Assembly: GCA_026120185.1 (NCBI GenBank)
Contig: JANUWF010002061.1
Coordinates: forward strand, 3,162,001 to 3,226,000
Reading direction: 5' to 3'
Length of the DNA: 64,000 nt
From: Voacanga thouarsii
Lineage: Eukaryota; Streptophyta; Magnoliopsida; Gentianales; Apocynaceae
Shown: piece by piece, positions 60,961-64,000 of the stretch
Layout of the letters: the number at the start of each line of letters is the position of its first letter
Position numbering within the stretch: the first letter of the stretch is position 1
Notes under the pieces: generated by a model
What the model was told of the DNA's origin: nothing
The model's input: the letters and a program-made list of their open reading frames with translations, nothing else
The model's database searches: none
Program-made: the position numbers and the translations under genes

Positions 60961-61720
60961 TGAATGGGTAGAAAAAAAGTTTGTCTATGAGTTTGAAAAT
61001 TTGCCCACCCCCCCACCCCCAAAAAAAAAAAAATGGTTTTGGATTTCATGAGAATCATTGCAAAGATTAAATTTGTCTACCATGTTCCCTCTTCTTGTCT
61101 GCTTAGCTTCGTCAACTCAGTTGGAAATGCAGAATTGTATGCTGGTCATTTAATAAGAATTTTAAAAGTGCATCGTTTTCTCCTTACAAAAGTAACGTTA
61201 CTGATAACTGGTATTATGTTTATTATGGAATTTTAAATTATTTATTTATTTATTTTTTTAATAACTTACATCCCAGCAACTCAAAACTGCAATTTAGCAA
61301 GAAAGCAAGCACATTTATCCCAAGGGAATCTGTTGTATGAGAAACCTTTGCTGATATATTGCCCTTCCATTGTTTATACTCTTTTACCAATCTGCTTTGT
61401 ACACTCAGGAATGGGGTCCTCAGAGGAGCAAATTCTATGTCAATGATTTTTTTTTTTTATCATAAGCCATGACTTTCATCGTGTCATATTTGTTTAGTCT
61501 TGCTTCATAGTGAGATTGCCAAGTAATTGTTTCTTATGTTTTCACCTGCACCCTTTCTCGTGTTCTACGTTATTGCTAATTTGCAATGACCTTACAAATT
61601 AAATACTTTGGTTTAAGGTTTGTAGAGTAGTGAATAGGACTTTTATCCTCCCTTTATCCTTAAGTGATGACTTGTAGATTTTGGATCCTATGTAATTTAT
61701 GTGAAATTTTGTATGTAGAT

Positions 61721-63788
61721 ATGGCATTGCCATTGGACAAGTTATCCCAAAGGTTAAATTATTTTGATGAACCACAAAGCCTTGGAACCAAGTAAGTTCT
61801 GCCTCTCTCTTTTTGAGTAGCCTTTCAATTATGTATGTTTTGTGTAGAGATATACTTATTTGACAGGTCAATGTTTGTCATTTTGCAAACTCATGATTTT
61901 GGAATTGAATGAATATGTTAAAACATCTTTATTGGCATTATTACTTTTCTTCTGTGGGAATGGCTCTAAAATCAGAAGAAATGTCGCCATTTTTGAAAGA
62001 TGTGAATGATTAAGGTGGTGTGAACTTTCAAAGTAAAAAGACCTCTGATTCTGATGCCATATTAATTTAAAATAAAGTGGAAACAACAGCTTTGTCAATT
62101 TTTTTATTTACATTAGAGAATTATATGACTGGTTTAATGCCACAAAGTCCACTTGCATGGGCTGCCATCCTGGATGGATGGGAAGAACTAGATATGCTCG
62201 TAGTGTTTCTTTGCTGGCAATATGACAGCTCCTAGCTCATTTCTATAGTTTATCATTGTGCACTTACATTACAGTTCTCAGAAGGAAAAAGTAATGATTT
62301 GATTTCTATTGCACAAAAAGTACTATATTAGTGTTGTTGCGATGGGATGGGTTTTGCCCTTTTCCTGTTTATAGTTACTATTATTTTGAAACAATTTCCT
62401 CTCTTTAAACTCCACTTCGTTTCTCTTCTAGGAAAGAGTATGTGGTTTTAGTATCAACTGGAAGCTTTAATCCTCCTACTTACATGCACTTACGATGTTT
62501 CGGTCAGTAGTTCTTTACTTTTGTAATTCTTTGAGATATGTTTCATTTTCTTTACTTGTCAAGGAAGAAGAAAAACTATGGTACCATTGCAATAATAAAT
62601 CAGACTATGAACTTGGTATGGTTATTCTGTGTCCTCAAGCTAATCTGCTAACTGAGTTGACATATATTTATAGTAATATTAATAGATTTATGCTGAATGA
62701 ATATGTGCTAATTGTTTCATTTATTATCACTTAAAATTACATTTTCCTATAAATTATACTGATTTACTTTGTTTTCCTGCTTAGAGTTGGCAAGAGATGC
62801 ACTACATTCAGAAGGGTTTTGTGTAATTGGAGGTTACATATCACCAGTAAATGATGCATACAAGAAAAAGGTATGTAGTATGCCTCTGTCCACCAGATTG
62901 GACTGAGTTGGTATGTCAAACCTCAGATTGTCATCCACACTGAGTCAGAAATAGTAAAGGCCCACATTTTAAGAACTGGATCAATAGGTTATATTGTGAA
63001 TGATAAAAGAACAAAATCACTCTTATTTTGGGGTAGTTGAAAGGGTTCATGGTTATTACTGATCTCGCACAGAAAATTAATGATTTCTTGTTTCTCTTGT
63101 AGGGGGAGGTGCGCCCCAGGGGGGGTTGTGGGGGGTGTGGGAAGTAGTTGGGGAGTCAGCAGTGGTATGCCCTTCAGTAGCATCATAGGGTCTGCTTAAT
63201 AGTCCCCTGCGCCTGCAGGGCCCTCACAAATCCTCAACACTAAGTAGAAAAGGAAAAAAATTTAATGCATTGTCATTTGCATCCTTCCCTTTGACATTTC
63301 ATGCGACTAGTTACTTGTTACCCAAGGAGGAGTAGGTATCAAGGTCAAACGTATGTCCCTTCTTGTTTTATAATCTTTTTACATTGTCAAACCAAGGTGT
63401 TCTAGCTGAAGAGTATTTTTTCTACCCTGATCAAAATAGGGTCTTATATCAGCTAAGCATCGCGTCGCAATGTGTAATCTGGCTTGCAAAAGTTCCGAAT
63501 TTGTGATGGTGGATTCCTGGGAGGTCTCACTCTCTCTCTCTCACATGACATAGAAGTTATTTACATGCTTAGTGAGGTTTGGATATTCCGCATGTATCAC
63601 TGTTACTGTTACAATATTTTTCTCTTCGCTAGTGGGCTACACTTGGGTTCTACTTCATCACCCCGTAAAATCTTTTACGATCTCTCCAATATGAATTTTA
63701 CAGGCAAGTCAAAGCTCTTACCAACGGTCGTTAACAGTTTTATCCAGAATTAGAACTTTGTTATCTGAGAGTGGCCTGGTATCCAGCG
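61721..63788 (+). CDS. NMNAT: Nicotinamide/nicotinate mononucleotide adenylyltransferase, 5' five coding exons (NMNAT-C)
   Basis: Coding exons 61721-61791, 62432-62502, 62785-62870, 63440-63523 and 63704-63788 join in frame with GT-AG introns; the gene runs past the window end. Start ATG 61721 (MALPLDKLSQRL) follows an acceptor. Exon 2 has the nucleotidyltransferase motif GSFNPPTYMHLR, which binds ATP phosphates. Exon 3 gives GGYISPVNDAYKKK, exon 4 LACKSSEFVMVDSWE and exon 5 SSYQRSLTVLSRIRTLL, all as in plant NMNAT. The enzyme joins ATP with nicotinate or nicotinamide mononucleotide in NAD synthesis, in cytosol or nucleus. No stops or frameshifts are seen. The C-terminal nucleotide-binding part is outside the window. 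It is the only one of three copies that looks functional. Confidence 0.9.
63102..63142 (+). repeat. G-rich run in NMNAT-C intron 3
   Basis: Four G-runs (GGGGG, GGGGGGG, GGGGGG and GGG) within 41 bases, compatible with a G-quadruplex on the + (coding) strand. Confidence 0.5.
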
Positions 63789-64000
63789 GTGAGTTTGCCA
63801 TCCTGCTTCACATTCTCTGTTTTGGGTCCAAAATGCAACTTTGTTTAGAGCCCCAAATTCTTAACTTGGGCTGGCCAAATGAATTCTGGCCCAAAAATAA
63901 TCCTTGAGTTGCAAAATTACAATTATAATTGCAATCCAAAGAGGACTTTAATTCCTTTCCTGAATCACAAATTTAAGTTCAGGTATCCTTTGATATTTCC

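Overview
The window is nuclear DNA from a flowering plant, most likely a eudicot. It is AT-rich, has GT-AG introns, and holds plant gene families (GMI1-type SMC-hinge protein, nucleotide adenylyltransferase, RKD-type RWP-RK factor) among Ty1/copia, Ty3/gypsy-type and RTE-type retroelements. I cannot name the species from the sequence.

The host backbone is a two-gene block present three times, all on the + strand. Each block has the 3' part of a GMI1-like gene followed by a nicotinamide/nicotinate mononucleotide adenylyltransferase (NMNAT) gene. Unit A: GMI1-A (1589-8286, every exon open) then a decayed NMNAT-A (14494-20036). Unit B: GMI1-B (about 20100-42050; 5' exons broken, last exons open) then an NMNAT-B fragment (about 42640-44340). 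Unit C: GMI1-C (about 44700-49512; same pattern) then an intact-looking NMNAT-C (coding from 61721, running off the right edge). In units B and C the exons for the coiled coil, hinge and C-terminal domain stay open with conserved phases, although everything upstream has decayed.

Mobile DNA fills the rest. Bases 1-655 are the 5' end of a minus-strand copia element. Copia A (8949-14493, +, TSD ATAAA) lies between GMI1-A and NMNAT-A. A deleted copia D (17543-19702, -) splits NMNAT-A. A nested complex (copia C, 24289-39935, TSD TATAG/TGTAG) sits in one intron of GMI1-B. It contains a palindromic copia fragment with a long LTR (24584-26792), a gypsy-type solo LTR (27953-30235, TSD CCATT), an RTE LINE (32210-35442, TSD AGAAGTAT) and a second solo LTR (36220-39649, TSD TGGAG). 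An AT-rich gene-free stretch with foldback elements (49513-53818) precedes copia B (53819-59107, -, TSD CCATC).

The most striking feature is inside copia B. The part of the element that should encode the zinc knuckle, protease and integrase is replaced by about 1.64 kb of host DNA (about 56472-58115). This carries an intron-containing RKD (RWP-RK transcription factor) gene in antisense orientation to the element. The RWP-RK domain is complete, but the copy has two in-frame stops and one lost splice donor, so I call it a captured pseudogene that could at most give a short domain-only protein.
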